A stretch of 64,000 nt of DNA from Megalonaias nervosa (taxonomy: Eukaryota > Mollusca > Bivalvia > Unionida > Unionidae). The notes under the pieces were generated by a model. That model saw nothing but the letters and a program-made list of their open reading frames with translations, ran no database searches and was not told the DNA's origin. The position numbers and the translations under genes were made by a program. The stretch spans positions 24,136-88,135 of the forward strand of contig JAECUM010094129.1 in the NCBI GenBank assembly GCA_016617855.1, read 5' to 3'. The stretch's first letter is position 1, and every line of letters begins with the position of its first letter. This document shows positions 1 through 10,548 of this stretch, one piece after another.

Positions 1-687
1 GTTTAGCCTACGTGTTAGCTCTGTTGTATTTAGTTTGTTTTTTTTAAAATTCATTTCCAGCGTGAAGATCTGATTCTTAGATAGGGCTAGTCTGGCATAC
101 GTGCTAAAAGGCATTTTTCTTTTACTACGCGGTTGATGATTAAGTGATCATGTGAACCATCATGAGTGTCAAAATGACGTGTTAGTTGGGTTTAATACTG
201 ATATCTCCGTGAAATTTTGTCAGTCGTAAAATTGTACCTTTGGACTCTAGGTATTTGTCTTCTTGTTGCCGTTTGAGTTGATTTTCGTATTTAAAATAAT
301 TTATTCACCCTGGGAAACATTCTGCTTCAACGAAATACTTCGACAAAGACATTAAATGGAAATTTATTCTGGAATTCTAAACAGAACATTATAAATTGTG
401 TTTCAACGAGGAACTGTTGCCATCAGTACAACGACCTAATCTGACGTCATCGCCTTCCATATTGGAGCTTCATCGAGATTCGAACCTGGATTCAATTAGA
501 ACTATTTAGCGATAGGACTTATATTTTTCAATTCTAGGATTAAATTTTGGATTATATTCACAAACCGTAAGTCCTATTTCATATTTTACCGTGTTTTCTA
601 GGGGAATAAATTATTTTGTTAAAATTTACAAAGCTTGTTGGCTTCACTCTTTTCTTTTGTTACTTTTGTACGAGCCTACACGTAACA
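1..687 (+). repeat. 5' LTR (3' three quarters only)
   Basis: Aligns to 5334-6020 along its full length with scattered substitutions and a few small indels. It ends in CGTAACA, the same terminus as the 3' LTR. About 217 bases of its left end lie outside the window, judged from the length of the other LTR. Confidence 0.92.
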
Positions 688-909
688 AGGGAAAATTGAG
701 TTGCTCGTCCTCGGGATATATGAATTTCGGCTAAAATATTTCAGAAAATTGTTTTTTGAAATTTAAATTCCCCTAGCTTTTTTAAATCCCAAGTACTATC
801 TTATATTTTGTTTGAAATCTTTAGTGAAAACAACAGGCTTTATTCACAATATCATCAAAAGTAGGGAATTTCTTGAATTTTACCCAGGAGTGTTTGGACT
901 TTTTTGAAA

Positions 910-1960
910 ATGGAAGCGCAGCTAAAGTTGGAATTAGAGATAAGACAGGTTCAGTTTCAGATAGAAAAGATAATAAAAGGAAAACGAAATGGAAGTAATG
1001 CAGTTACAATTTAAAGAAAGAAGGGAAGAAATGCAAAGGCAGTTTGAAGAGAGAGAGAGAGAGACAGACAGATGCAAAGAGAGAAGAATTAAAGGGAATT
1101 TCAAATTAGAATGAAATAATTAGAGTTGGCAAAAGGAAAACACTCTCCTACCTTTGATGTTTATAAAAAAAACCCCAAGAAGTTAGTACGCAATTTTCTG
1201 GAAAAAAAGAAGTAGATAGCTATTTTCCTTATTTTGAAAAAGTTGCTGAGATTTGGAAGTGGGAAAGGGAGTGCTGGACTCTATTATTACAATATGTACT
1301 TACTGGTAGAGCTCGTGATATTTACATTTTACTATCACTACAGCAAAGTTCTGACTATGATGTGGTTAAGGACTGTATTTTGAAGGGTTATGAGTTAGTC
1401 CCTGAGGCTTATCGGCAAAAATTCAGGAATTCTAGAAAATCAACTCACCAGACCTATGTCGAATTTGCATGGGAAAAAGCACAACAATTTGATAAGTGGT
1501 GCTCTTCTAGAAAGGTCAACAAAGATTACGAAAGTCTCAGACAGCTCATGTTAGTTGAAGAGTTTAAGAACTGTGTCCATAGTGACATTAAGACTTCTCT
1601 TGATGAGCATGAGATCGAAACCTTGGAAAATGCTGCTCGTGCTGCTGACAAGTATTCCTTAGCTCATAAAATTTCTGTTGTAGGCAAATCTTTCACTCAG
1701 CGGTCTACTGGTAGAAAGGTATTTCAGCCTAATACGACTCCTTCTGAAACTCATTCTGGGACAACTTTTAAAAATCAAGCTTCTGATAAACTTGATTCAA
1801 AATCCTTGTCTATTCCTACGTGTACCTATTGCAAGAAAAAAAGGACACGTCATTTCTGATAGCTTCAAACTGAAATATAGGCATCAGAATCAAGATAGAC
1901 CTATCCCAAATGCTCTTAGTTGTAAGAGGTCAAGGTCACGGTCATGTATTAAACCCCAGT
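910..1960 (+). pseudogene. gag: gag of Gmr1-like element (SCAN-like capsid, broken zinc knuckle)
   Basis: An ATG at 910 opens a charged, Leu/Glu/Gln-rich coiled-coil segment (MEAQLKLELEIRQ) that soon hits a stop and continues in other frames. The longest intact block (1362-1859, 165 codons) has a helical pattern with LVPEAYRQKFR and later LVEEFKNCVHSDIKTSL and AARAADKY. This resembles the SCAN-like capsid region of Gmr1-type Gag, from which vertebrate SCAN domains are thought to derive. A CCHC zinc knuckle starts as C-X2-C at about 1830. An 8-A run (1836-1843) then shifts the frame, and the last Cys of the knuckle reads as Ser in the shifted frame. Both defects are typical of a dead copy. Confidence 0.8.
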
Positions 1961-1971
1961 CTGATTTTATT

Positions 1972-2340
1972 ATGGAGAATTATGAACCATTCATGTCGAA
2001 AGGTTCTATATCACTCTTGGGTGATTTGGCCAATCCTATCCCTATTAAAATTTTAAGGGATACAGGAGTTTCTCAGAGTCTTTTATTATCAGGTACTTTG
2101 CCTTTTACTGAGAAGTCCTGTTCTAATGAGAGTGTTCTCATTCAGGGAGTAGAATGTGGCTTTGTTACTGTTCCTCTCTATTCTGTAAATTTTTCATCAG
2201 ACTTAGTTTCAGGGCCTGTGACACCGTTGAGGGCATTCATTTGTTACTAGGCAACGACCTAGCTGGAGACAAGGTTGTGGTTAATCCACTTGTAACTGAC
2301 AAGCCTTGATAGGATCAGAAAGTTGATCCTATTGAATACC
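1972..2340 (+). pseudogene. retroviral-type aspartic protease domain
   Basis: In the frame 1792-2250 the motif ILRDTGVSQSLLL (about 2047-2085) is the D-T-G active-site loop of a retropepsin, preceded by the usual hydrophobic strand. The domain continues past the stop at 2250 in a shifted frame, where LLGNDLAGD can be read. It sits between Gag and integrase, as expected for a gypsy-type element. It is broken by at least one frameshift. Confidence 0.75.
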
Positions 2341-2678
2341 CTGATTTATACTCAACTTGTGCAGTTACTAGAGCTATGTCAAAGAAAGCTCTTGAGAATG
2401 ATTTTGATAAGGAAAATTTTCCTTTAGCTGACACATGTATTGGTCAGGCTTTTGATGAGGTCACTTTTACTCCTTGTTTGGATCAATCAAAAGGTATTGA
2501 ACACAGTGATCCTCTTTTAACTACTCATTCTCTTTTATCTAATCAGGGCGACAAACGACAATCATTTGTCGTCAAACAGGAAAAAGGTCCTGAGATCTCC
2601 TGTTTGTTTCAGAGGGCCATTAGTGAAACGGAAGCCACTGAAGTACCTGTCTATTATTTCATTTAAAATGGAATTCTT

Positions 2679-3422
2679 ATGAGAAAATGGAGACCTCCCG
2701 AGATACCTGCTGGTGACGAGAGGTCAGTGAACTATCAGATTGTAGTTCCAAAATCTTACAGACAGGAAATACTTGGTTTGGCCCATGAAACTCCTCTGGC
2801 TCGTCATTTAGGGATAAATAAAACTTATCACAAGATCTTGACTCATTTTATTGGCCAAAATCAAAAGTGATGTTTGTGAACTTCGTAGATCTTGTCATAC
2901 TTATCAGATGGTAGGAAAACCCAATCAGAAGATACCTAAGGCTCGTCTGCAACCTATTCCTGCATTTGACGAAACATTTAGCAGAATTATGGTAGATTGT
3001 GTTTTTCCTTACCTAAGACCAAGTCAGGTGACCAATATTTGTTGACCATTATGTGTGCGTCAACAAGATTCACAGAGGCGATTCCTTTGGAGGAATATTA
3101 AACCAAAACCATAGTAAAAGCTTTGATAAAGTTTTTTTTTACTCAATTTGGCCTTCCCAAATCTGTCCAATCTGGTCAAATGTCAAAATTTTTGTCTGGA
3201 ATTTTCCATCTAGTAATGTTTGAATTTGGCACTCAGCAATTCAAGTCAAAAGTGAAATTATGGTATCACAGAACTTTAATTGAAAGAACTTTTGTGTCTT
3301 GTAATAGATTTCATTCTCTCTTGCTCATTCTTCAAAATTTTCTTCAAATTAGATTTTACGGCCCTTATAAAGTAAAGAAGAAAATGAATGAGTTAAATTA
3401 TAATAACAGTTCTCTGATCTAA
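2679..3422 (+). pseudogene. integrase domain, located upstream of RT
   Basis: The block 2679-3045 (two overlapping frames) has the HHCC zinc-binding pattern: AHETPLARHLG with two His, then CELRRSC with two Cys. It is followed by the core start FSRIMVDCVFPYL, whose Asp is the first catalytic residue. The next block (3123-3422) carries FFTQFGLPKSVQS and a Glu near LIERTF. At the position where gypsy integrases have the second catalytic Asp (a S-D-Q-type motif) this copy reads S-G-Q, so the catalytic triad is lost, and stops interrupt the core. Its position before RT, rather than after RNase H, is the most informative feature of the element. Confidence 0.85.
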
Positions 3423-3463
3423 ATAAATTAATAGAGTACCAGTATATTGAAAGAGATAGCCAG

Positions 3464-4360
3464 GTGAATCATGCAATTAATTTAATTTTACCTGTCGCAC
3501 AAACTAAGGATTTAAGTGAAGAAATTCAATCGGACTCTGTTGATCTTGGAGCAACAAATCTTCGGAATTCGGAAATTATGAAAAATCTGGACCAGAAACT
3601 TTTACATTTGCAACGACAAGAAAGGAATGAACTTAAACAGTTATTATTCGAATATGAGCATTTGTTCCAGATATTCCTACAAGGACAAACAAAATTTTTC
3701 ATGACGTTGAAATTGTATATTCAAAACCTGTGAAACGACACCCATACAGGATGAACCCTCTTCAAACAGGAATACTTGAAAAATGATATTAAGTATTTGC
3801 TGGAGAACAATTTCATAGAGCCCAGTAAAAGTGACTGGAGTTCACCATGTATACTTATTCCGAAACCAGACAAAACTTTCCATATGTGCATTGATTATAG
3901 GAAGGTGAACAGTGTGACAAAAACAGATTCATTTCCATTACCTAGAATCGATGACTGTATTGATAAAATTGGAAATGCCAAGTACGTCACCAAATTTGAC
4001 CTTCTGAAAGGATTTTGACAAATTCCACTAACGGAAAGGGCAAAGGAAATTTCGGCATTTGTGACTCCAGATGGACTCTATCAAGATAAAATAATGCCGT
4101 TCGGGATGAAGGGTTCCCCAAGTACCTTTCAACACTTGATGAATATGATTACCTCTGATCTAGAGAATTGTAATGCTTACATCGATGATGTCATCATCTA
4201 CAACGACACCTGGAAAGAACATCTAGCCACGATTCGGAAATTCTTTGACAGACTCACTGATGCAAATTTGACAATCAATTTATCTAAAAGTGAGTTCTGT
4301 GTTGCTTGTGTGACATTTCTAGGACATATTGTGGGACATGTCAAGTTAAACCTATAAATG
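3464..4360 (+). pseudogene. reverse transcriptase domain
   Basis: The frames 3464-3733, 3776-4018 and 4061-4357 read through the RT fingers and palm. Visible pieces are PCILIPKPDKTFHMCIDYRK, VTKFDLLKGF (first catalytic Asp), MPFGMKGSPSTFQHLM and the Y-I-D-D-V-I-I-Y catalytic box. The stop after KGF at 4016-4018 is TGA where the family has Trp, so it is probably a TGG to TGA change. The segment before RT (3464-3733) matches the linker preceding RT in gypsy elements. Nothing suggests a functional product. Confidence 0.92.
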
Positions 4361-4980
4361 CTAAGGTCAAGGCTATCTCTGATTTCCCTGTGCCTGTCAG
4401 TAAAAAGCAACTGATACGATTTTTGGGTATGACTGGATACCATCAGAGATTCTGTCCCAATTTTTCTAATATTGCTGAACCCCTAACAAACGTGTTGAGC
4501 AAGAAAAACAAGTTTCTTTGGACTGATAAATGTCAGGAGGCTTTTGATAGGTTAAAAGCCATACTTGAAAGAGCGCCGGTTCTTACAGCTCCAAATTTCA
4601 ATCAATCTTTTAAATTATCTGTTGATGCAAGTGATGTTAGGGTTGGAGCAGTATTGATTCAAGAAGATTGAAATGGTGTTGATCACCCAGTGTGCTATTT
4701 CTCTATGAAATTAAATAAGCACATAAGAAATTACTCAACAATCGAGAAGGAATGTTTGGCTTTAATATTGGCATTACAGCATTTTGAAGTTTACGTTAGT
4801 TCAGTTCCTTCTCCGTTTGTTGTGTTTAGTGATCACAACCCCTTACTTTCATCGACAAGATGAAAAGTAAAAATCAAAGATTATTAAGGTGGAGTTTGTT
4901 TTTACAAGAATATAATCTTGACATCAGGCGCATCAAAGGAAAAGACAATTTAATTGCAGATGCACTTTCCCTTATATAGA
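4306..4980 (+). pseudogene. RT thumb and RNase H domain
   Basis: The frame 4306-4671 contains FLGMTGYHQRFCPNFS (RT connection) and FKLSVDASDVRVGAVLIQED, with the first RNase H Asp. After a TGA at 4669-4671 the same protein continues with the YSTIEKECLALILALQHF segment (catalytic Glu) and a VFSDHNPL segment (Asp). Another stop or frameshift near 4860 precedes the terminal DNLIADALS motif at about 4945-4973. The coding region ends here and is followed only by AT-rich sequence and the polypurine tract, so no downstream integrase exists. Confidence 0.9.
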
Positions 4981-5116
4981 AATGTTATTTCATGTACACT
5001 TTGTATAATTCATAAGAGTTTTCTTATGTAATTTTGTTAAACCTCGTGTATAATTTACATATGGTAAAAAGAAAGCTTTATTACATGAATCTTTCTTTTT
5101 GTTGATGGGGGGGAAG

Positions 5117-6016
5117 TGTTAGGAATATGTAATTAAATTGCTTATGTGTTAGTTTAAAAAAATTTTTTTATTGTATTTTTGTTTCATTATATTTTATTGT
5201 AATGATAATTTGTACTGGATTTGATATTTATCCCAGTAAATTCAGTCTTTTGTTTTGACGCATTTTTATTTTTAGCTCACCCTGGTTCATAGTTTTGTAA
5301 ACATCGAGTGAAAACGATTGGCTATTACCAAGATGATGTTCAGCCTACGTGTTAGCTTTGTTGTAAACAGTTTTATTTTTAGATTCATTTCCAGCGTGAG
5401 AATCTGATTCTTAGATAGGGCTAGTCTGGCATACGTGCTAAAAGGCATTTTTCTTTTACTACGCGGTTGATGATTAAGTGATCATGCGAACCATCATGAG
5501 TGTCGAAATAACGTTTTAGTTGGGTTTAATACTGATATCTCCGTGAAATTTTGTCAGTCGTAAAATTGTACCTTTGGGCTCAAGGTATTTGTCTTCTTGT
5601 TGCCATTTGAGTTGATTTTCGTATTTAAAATAATTTATTCACCCTGGGAAATATTCTGCTTCAACGAAATACTTCGACAAAGACATTCAGTGGAAAGTTA
5701 TTCTGGAATTCTAAACAGAACATTATAAATTGTGTTTCAACGAGGAACTGTAGCCATCAGTACAACGACCTAATCTGACGTTATCGCCTTCCATATTGGA
5801 ACTTCATCGAGATTCGAACCTGGATTCAATCAGAACTATTTAGCGATAGGACTTATATTTTTCAATTCTAGGATTAAATTTTGGATTATATTCACAAACC
5901 GTAAGTCCTATTTCATATTTTACCGTGTTTTCTAGGGAAATAAATTATTTTGTTAAAATTCACAAAGCTTGTTGGCTTCACTTTTTTCTTTGTTATTTTT
6001 GTACGAGCTTACACGT

Positions 6017-6020
<4 letters not shown>
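5117..6020 (+). repeat. 3' LTR, 904 bp
   Basis: Starts TGTTAGG right after the purine tract GATGGGGGGGAAG and ends ACACGTAACA, giving TGTTA/TAACA inverted ends. Its last 687 bases match the partial 5' LTR. A related antisense LTR fragment occurs at 49053-49450. Confidence 0.92.

Positions 6021-6105
<85 letters not shown>
6021..6105. repeat. (TA)n microsatellite abutting the LTR
   Basis: About 42 uninterrupted AT dinucleotides directly after the last base of the 3' LTR. Another (TA)n tract lies at about 6409-6474. Open frames rich in Ile-Tyr here are artefacts. Confidence 0.97.
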
Positions 6106-6107
<2 letters not shown>

Positions 6108-6405
6108 ATTTGGAAAGAACTGAGTCTTTCAAATGGTTAATGTCAAATGGTTAATGTCATCATTTATCAAGTTTTCCTCATCATTGTACTTTAGCATTTC
6201 ACAGTTGTCGTCATCTGTTTTCAACATTGTTTTCAGTTCGTCTTCTAAAACCTCGAAGTTTGAAAGCTATGAAACAAGAACGCTCTGTGCAGATAGCGGA
6301 ATCCAGCTTAAATAAAGAGAATCAGACGAAGCATCCAATTCCATTTGACGTTATTCTGTTATCGTTTAGTACATGTTTTAAAATGTTCTTTTTGTCGATC
6401 CAAGG

Positions 6406-6408
<3 letters not shown>

Positions 6409-6474
<66 letters not shown>
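6409..6474. repeat. (TA)n microsatellite
   Basis: About 33 uninterrupted TA units between two stretches of unique sequence. Confidence 0.97.
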
Positions 6475-6476
<2 letters not shown>

Positions 6477-6522
6477 CATTTGATAGTACATGATTACTAA
6501 TACCTGGCAATGATGAAGCCAT

Positions 6523-7201
6523 CATCTGGTTGTGGGATTAATTCCCATCACTTAATAAGAGTTATGAAGCAGCGCTAAACTTTGCACAAATTTTATACGT
6601 CTCTATATTTCTTTTCGCCATTTATCTCTTGGTATGAATCGTTTGCAACAGATATGTGCAATTGTTGTTTACACACTCGTATTTCAGTTCAAATATGTTT
6701 TCCTTTTCTTCTGTAAAAGCAAAAGAAAAATCTAGATGCAATTTATCTGTTCATTCACTATTTAAATAATAAAAATGGCTAAGACTGCTGAAGAAAAAAG
6801 GAAATCCTGAAGATTACATAAGGTATGGCTATGAAGAGAATCAATTAAGTTTGGGAACGGTCATAATATTAATAATGCCATTAGCAGTTTCTGTTACTAC
6901 AGAAGCAGTCTGTGTAACGGATTTTAATTTTTTTTTTTTTACCTGTGCATCTGCGATGCAGATTTGATTTAGGTTTAATGTACCCTCATCTCTAAGACTC
7001 ATGCTATTTTGAAGAAAGGTGCTTACTTTTTGGTTGGGTCTTCTTTTTTATGTGCGAAAGAGCCAAAGAATTAATGTTATCTACCGAAAGTGGCGTCCAT
7101 TATTCAGTAGTACCAGACCAATCATGAATATAACAATGAAGTTTGTATACTGATTAAACTAACTCTTATGAAGTGGCTGGAATTAATTCCACAACCAGAT
7201 G
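6523..7201. mobile_element. 679 bp inverted-repeat (MITE-like) element
   Basis: The left arm 6523-6563 begins CATCTGGTTGTGGGATTAAT and is matched in reverse complement by the right arm 7161-7201, which ends ATTCCACAACCAGATG. Arms are about 41 bp with a handful of mismatches. The interior is AT-rich and non-coding apart from short chance frames. The arrangement fits a non-autonomous DNA transposon of unknown superfamily. I could not define a target duplication. Confidence 0.6.
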
Positions 7202-7648
7202 CCACCTTCTTGTCCAGTTTATTAGATTTTGATCTGCTCTCAATGTCACGCTGCCATCTACATCATTTTCAAGAACCATCACTCTTACAGTTCAAAGAGT
7301 GGTTGACCAAACTTTTTAATGGCTTGTATGTAAAAATTTGCGTTTCAATAAGGCAACTTTTATCTCGTTCAATGCACATTGATTAAGGTGAGTTAATGCA
7401 TTAACCTGAGTGTTATGTTTTTATTGGAAGTTGTGTTTTTTATAATCCTTTTCTTCCTTTTTTTAAATTATTTTTGGAATCTACATCGGTTCCTAATTCA
7501 CTCTTTAAATTAAAAACATTACTGACATGAACAATGTTCATCTTAACATCGTATAAGAAACTGTATTCCTAAGCAAATATCTTGACATTCACACGCAGTT
7601 CTCATTTCATTTTTTTATCTGTTCACTAAATTGCAATACCAAATTAAT
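7202..7648. other. no gene seen
   Basis: Unique AT-rich sequence. A 72-codon frame that begins inside the inverted-repeat arm (7168-7386) has no recognisable domain, and I treat it as chance. Confidence 0.5.
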
Positions 7649-7832
7649 ATGTGGCGCAGTTGTTATCGTTTCGCACTCTAGACCGAAAGGGTGTAGGATC
7701 GAATCCATCCACTGAACCAGCCTGGGTCAGCTACCGTGGTCTTTCCTTGGGCAAGGCACTTTACCCCAATTGACTCGGCACTAAAGAACCTACTTATAAT
7801 CCTGTGCCGTAAAGCACCAAATCAAACCAAAC
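7649..7832 (+). mobile_element. tRNA-derived SINE, family 2
   Basis: Starts GTGGCGCAGTTGTTATCG (A-box-like) with a B-box-like GGATCGAATCC about 50 bases on. A body follows with the CCTTGGGCAAGGCACTTTACCCC motif found in several marine-invertebrate SINEs, then a (CCAAA)n tail. ACCAAATTA occurs on both sides and could be a 9 bp target duplication, although the tail itself resembles it. A second copy lies on the minus strand at about 40087-40255. Confidence 0.75.
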
Positions 7833-8211
7833 CAAATTAGTTTCGTTTCTTTGCACAATCTTTGCATCACTAATACTCTGTATTTCGTTTTTCCATTTCC
7901 TCTGTCAAATGTTCTCTGTAGGATTTGTAACATTCTGCAACAATTATCGTACCTTCCGACGGTAAACAGGAAACAGCTCTCTGAGTATGATTGTACCATT
8001 TATTTCTTTACCTTACTTTACGAGTATGATTGCACCATTGTACCATTTATTTCGGTACTTTAATTTCAATTATTTTCAAATGAAAGTTCTGTGAAAGCCC
8101 TCAAATCCGAAAACCCTTGGCACCCAATGTTTTGGTTTTGAGAAGTTTTCAGTTTACTGATTATTATGTAAATGTCAAGAAAATCTTTTTCTAAGCGCTT
8201 ATGCGACGAAA

Positions 8212-8213
<2 letters not shown>

Positions 8214-8248
<35 letters not shown>
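8214..8248. repeat. (GA)n microsatellite
   Basis: Seventeen or so GA units. The surrounding 7833-9110 interval is AT-rich unique sequence with no gene that I can support. Confidence 0.95.
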
Positions 8249-8250
<2 letters not shown>

Positions 8251-9110
8251 GCATTGTCTGTATGTGTAATGTGCACAATATTAAGAAAGCCGTTAGTTTT
8301 TTAATACATGTATATAATTCAGAATTAGCTGAACAATATACATTCCTTCCGAAAATGACATCCTATCAAATAAATAAACACAGCTGTTCCACATAGAAAT
8401 ACAGACCTTGTCACAAGAAACATCTGAGGAACGAGATACTCTTACACCTTTACTGTAAGTCCATTCATATTATGAATGATAATCCACAATGTTTAACTAC
8501 TCCGTATAATTCATAATGTTCACAGTTCAAGAGCCTGGCTTGAAGATGGCCTGGAGCATTATCTGGTTTTTTCTTACATCTTTCTTTAACAAATGTTGCT
8601 TGTGTTAACGACTCCGCTTTTTTTGTACTGTAGCCGAATAACGCTCATCCTTAGCAAAACGAAGTTTTTCATCTGTATTTAAGATTTAAAACTCCGGACT
8701 AGTTCACCTGGTGACCCTGAATTTTAGAATACTGCTTTATCGATCTCCGTTGGCAGAGCATCAAGGCCAAATAGCTGGTTAATAAAACTTTCATATTTAA
8801 TTTTTTTTTTTTTTGACCAAAACAACCAAACAATCAAAATAATGTTCCGTTGATCTTGTATACAAAATAAATAACATCAGTCACAGTTTAGTAATAAGTC
8901 GATAAACTGTCTTTGTTAAGTAGCTTTTTAAAACTTTTAGTTATTAATTATTCCCCTTAAAAGTTTACTCTTTTATGTGGTACAAAGACGTAAGATTAGT
9001 CAATTATCAGCCCTAATCTGTGTTGGCGCGCGTGACAAGTATTGTTTTAACTTCGCGTGCCCTTGAGGCATTTTTCGGGTCACCGTCTCACAGATCAGCC
9101 CACAACAGTA
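8249..9110. other. no gene seen
   Basis: AT-rich unique sequence with poly-T runs. Only short chance frames. Confidence 0.5.
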
Positions 9111-9120
9111 CTTGCTATCA

Positions 9121-9432
9121 TTGTGTGTTTGTGATTTGGATTTTCAGTGTGGCTTTAAAAATTATAAAGTCATATCGCTTTGATGTCTGTGGTGTAGCAG
9201 TGTATAGTGATGTTTTCACACTGGGGCTTCATCCAGCAGACATGTAAAATAATGTAACTATCCTGAAACCAAGCCAACTAGTCCTAACACTAACCTCTTA
9301 ACGCTGAGCACCTAGCGAGGCAGCTGTTTAGTACCAGTTTTATAAGTCTTTGATATGAATCGGCCGGGGTTCGAACACGCGACCTCCCGAATCCAAGGTG
9401 GACGCTCTAACCACTAGGCCACCGGAGCGGTC
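9121..9432 (-). mobile_element. tRNA-derived SINE, family 1 (copy 1)
   Basis: On the minus strand it begins with the tRNA-like head GGCCTAGTGGTTAGAGCGTC and a B box GTTCGAACCCCGGCC. A body with AGGTTAGTGTTAGGACTAG follows, then a CA-rich 3' tail. It is flanked by a 10 bp duplication CTTGCTATCA (9111-9120 and 9433-9442), the mark of LINE-mediated insertion. Other copies lie at 23134-23476, 31720-32041 and 37321-37618. Confidence 0.92.
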
Positions 9433-9442
9433 CTTGCTATCA

Positions 9443-10315
9443 GTAATTAATCTATTCCAGCGTGTGTCACAAATTTAGCAGTTAAAGTTTATTTCATTTT
9501 TTGGGGGGTAAAATTTAATTTTATGATCGAAAATTGTCTCTGCATTTGGAGGGGTTTCGGTTTTCTTAGGAAAAATGATGATATTCCAGAAAAAAAATTC
9601 GGGACTAAACCAAAATTTCGGTCTAGAGGGGAATTTGGTGTTCGGGTTTGAAGTGCATGGGAATACAGCATTACCGATGAGATTTCTATAGCTTTTGTAT
9701 GGAAAGTGAAAGTAATGAGCCGATATAGCTTTACACGGAATTTCAGTACTGTGTAACCACTATAGTTCCCAACTGGAATTTAACATTACAGATGCGGCTT
9801 TACCTTCCTATGGGAATTGATAAAGGTGGTAAGGTATGGCCCTCGACGGAAATTAAACATTATAGATCGGTATGGCCTTCTGTGAGAATTTAACATTATG
9901 GGACACTATGGGGATGGACGGAAATTTTTTTGTGGGAATAGACCATGATGAAAAGTCAGATAAAATACACATATAATCAAAGACAATGGCTGCCACTTAC
10001 AATCCAACAAGCATTCTTACAAATGCCTATAAATAACATCTGCTCAAACAAGAAAAAAAAATTAGTCAAAATGGGGATATGGTTTCTTTTAGCCTGCCGT
10101 AATATATTCCCATTTGCCTGCTTCCGTGTTGTTTGTAACAATGTATGTCTGTTCATAAGAGTGTTATTTATCCAAGCATAATTTGTCATATTATATATTA
10201 ACTTGTGTGTTTTTGTCGTTCTTGATAACATACCCCTACCACAGGGACCTATAGTGTCATTCGTGATGTTAAATTTCCTTACGGCGTCATAGCGCCCCAT
10301 CCCACCTGATCAATT
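9443..10315. other. low-complexity region, diverged short repeats
   Basis: From about 9690 to 9930, and again to 10300, phrases such as GTATGGCCTTCTGTG and GAATTTAACATTA recur at 40-60 bp spacing. This is a diverged tandem repeat. No gene seen. Confidence 0.5.
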
Positions 10316-10548
10316 CACGTGATCCCAATACGATCGCATTTCCCATGTTCATTTCACATAATCCCTATACTGTCCCATTTCCCATGTTCAGTTCACATAA
10401 TCCCCATCGGGTCCCATTCACCAAGTTCAATTTACATAATCCCTATACGGTCCCACTCCCCATGTTCTATTTACATAATGCCTATAAGGTCCCATCCCCC
10501 ATGTTCAATTTACACAACTCCTATACGGTCCCATCCCCCATCTTAATT
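10316..10548. repeat. 39 bp minisatellite
   Basis: Six units of about 39 bp, recognised by CCCATGTTCA and TTCACATAATCCCTATA. The period is a multiple of three, so frames stay open in two registers on the plus strand. These are not genes. Confidence 0.9.

Larger units (their letters stand above)
1..6020 (+). mobile_element. Ty3/gypsy-type LTR retrotransposon, Gmr1-like domain order, decayed, 5' end outside window
   Basis: Two matching LTRs (1-687 partial, 5117-6020 complete) flank a degenerate coding region. Read in order, it gives a coiled-coil/SCAN-like Gag, a DTG aspartic protease, an integrase (H2C2 zinc finger and core), a reverse transcriptase (Y-I-D-D box at about 4180-4192) and RNase H. 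A G-rich polypurine tract (about 5107-5116) sits directly before the 3' LTR and no integrase follows RNase H. Integrase upstream of RT is the order known for Gmr1-like Ty3/gypsy elements and matches the Ty1/copia order. The frame is broken by many stops and frameshifts, so the copy cannot act autonomously. The LTRs differ at roughly 30 sites over the shared 687 bases by my hand comparison, so the insertion is not recent. The right end abuts a TA microsatellite, and with the left flank missing no target duplication can be checked. Confidence 0.93.

Noticed and set aside
5925..6525. Frames rich in Ile-Tyr repeats
   Set aside because: Translations of TA microsatellites.
7168..7386. 72-codon plus-strand frame
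   Set aside because: Starts inside the right arm of an inverted-repeat element and shows no domain.
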